Virus record (IMG/VR): IMGVR_UViG_3300047586_000069
Coordinates: 1 to 48,606 of that record
DNA length: 48,606 nt
Direction: 5' to 3' (one strand)
DNA from: a virus
This document shows, piece by piece, positions 48,073 to 48,606 of this stretch (positions are counted from its first letter, which is position 1; each line of letters starts with the position of its first letter). Made by a program: the position numbers and the translations under genes. Below the pieces are notes generated by a model, which saw nothing but the letters and a program-made list of their open reading frames with translations, had not been told where the DNA came from and made no database searches.

Positions 48073-48597
48073 ATGACCGCTCCTGCTAAAATAGCTGGCC
48101 GCGGGGCCACGGTCTACGTAGGCGGTCCGAGCACTGCGTTGACTACGTCGAACGGAGCGATGACGCTTGCTACGGATCGCCTCAGCGCTACGATCACAGC
48201 CGCATCGTATAAAGTTCTCGACCCGACTGCTGTGATACTCCTTGAGGAATCGACGAACAGCGGATCGTCATGGCATACCTACGCAGCGACAGCATACACT
48301 CTGAACCGACTGCTCGGCAAAGTGACGTTCCCAAGCGCACGCACGTCTGGGTATCTGTATCGCGTGAGCGGTTATTACATTCCGATAGCGGCACTGCTCT
48401 ACGCAGAATCGTTTGAATTCAAACCGGCTAAAGATTTGAAAGACACGACACCACTGGGAACAGTGGATACAGAGTGCGGAGCCGTTTTGCGAAACAGTAC
48501 TGTGACGATAGCGGACTTCTATGATCCGACACAGTTTCCGACGAGCGCGTTCTATAGCGGTTCAACAGCGATAGTGAGATACTGTGTCGGATCATAG
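48073..48597 (+). CDS. Tail-tube-like protein 3, N-terminal part (gene spans contig ends)
   Basis: Starts MTAPAKIAGRGATVYVGGPS with an AAGGTGATACAAAA leader. It continues through the terminal repeat into 1-317, giving 233 residues. Beyond 48583 the window sequence is a fold-back copy, so the apparent stop and last residues (CVGS) are artefacts. The protein is longer than tail-tube proteins 1 and 2 and contains an extra N-terminal beta region (ILLEESTNSGSSWHTYAATA). Classified as tail by position before the chaperone. Confidence 0.65.
   Translation: MTAPAKIAGRGATVYVGGPSTALTTSNGAMTLATDRLSATITAASYKVLDPTAVILLEESTNSGSSWHTYAATAYTLNRLLGKVTFPSARTSGYLYRVSGYYIPIAALLYAESFEFKPAKDLKDTTPLGTVDTECGAVLRNSTVTIADFYDPTQFPTSAFYSGSTAIVRYCVGS
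48458..48583. repeat. Terminal direct repeat, right copy
   Basis: Identical to 1-126. Merging the copies restores an intact tail gene. Its length of 126 bases is close to common assembly k-mer overlaps, so a circular molecule explains it best. Confidence 0.9.
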
Positions 48598-48606
48598 AAG
48601 TCCGCT
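48581..48606. repeat. Terminal fold-back inverted copy
   Basis: These 26 bases are the reverse complement of 53-78 (equivalently 48510-48535), so the right end folds back on itself with a 45-base loop. It interrupts the tail gene's frame. Chimeric reads or assembler end errors commonly produce this; a real hairpin end is unlikely because 1-126 continues correctly at its other copy. Confidence 0.75.

Noticed and set aside
48581-48606. Inverted terminal repeat or hairpin telomere
   Set aside because: The opposite end has no matching inverted structure at its terminus, and the direct repeat joins a broken gene correctly.

Overview
The window looks like one essentially complete, circular or terminally redundant genome of a tailed virus of archaea with siphovirus gene content. 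Bases 1-126 recur as 48458-48583, so a tail gene runs across the ends and the unit is about 48.46 kb. The last 23 bases (48584-48606) are a fold-back copy of nearby sequence and are probably an assembly artefact. Archaeal affiliation rests on an Orc1/Cdc6 initiator, a histone-fold protein, TATA/BRE-like promoter boxes (AAAAAGGTATATA), GGAGGTGA ribosome-binding sites and an archaeal-type lipoprotein. The presence of a histone suggests a euryarchaeal host (methanogen or relative), but this is inference. I see no integrase, DNA polymerase, reverse transcriptase, ParA or CRISPR array.

Layout. (1) 48073-48583/1-8550: tail module: three tail-tube-like paralogues (two at 47100-48024, the third across the ends), a tail assembly chaperone with a canonical A AAA AAC -1 frameshift site, a tape measure with decapeptide repeats, distal tail protein, Gp37-like hub, and a C-type-lectin-fold receptor-binding protein. 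(2) 8576-11052: lysis module: XhlA-like membrane protein, papain-like cysteine peptidase and three-TM holin-like protein, interrupted by an HNH gene and closed by a strong terminator. (3) 11286-15394: accessory genes: a minus-strand lipoprotein, an orphan VapB-like antitoxin, a second HNH enzyme and many very small Cys-rich proteins. (4) 15413-19573: replication and maintenance: an RHH repressor diverging from orc1/cdc6 and a ParB-ASCH fusion, with three copies of the palindrome CTTAACCGCGGTTAAG around them. (5) 18775-28587: about 35 mostly tiny genes, including zinc ribbons, winged helices, a histone, an ASCH protein, a truncated Gp37/Gp68-like radical-SAM-type protein, a TIM-barrel/Ig protein, a YkgJ-family protein and a minor head protein. 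(6) 28651-28741: a tRNA with a class II body and a CCA anticodon. (7) 29062-41953: packaging and head module: terminase, portal, a 1252-residue fusion protein, scaffold, decoration protein, HK97-fold capsid protein, and connector and neck proteins. (8) 41979-46611: an inserted adhesin/fibre cluster (lectin-fold, TIM barrel, LamG, BppU-like), followed by the tail terminator and tail-tube genes.

The most unusual gene is 32697-36455. In the position where a prohead protease belongs, it encodes a predicted nucleotidyltransferase, ATP-dependent DNA ligase, uracil-DNA-glycosylase-like domain, LigD-type 3'-phosphoesterase and XkdF-type maturation protease in one chain. The layout suggests that a DNA-end repair machine is made with, cut by, and perhaps packaged in the capsid. 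Other points for follow-up are the Ser-like tRNA reading UGG, the virus-encoded histone, the palindrome/ParB-ASCH locus and possible ACG start codons.
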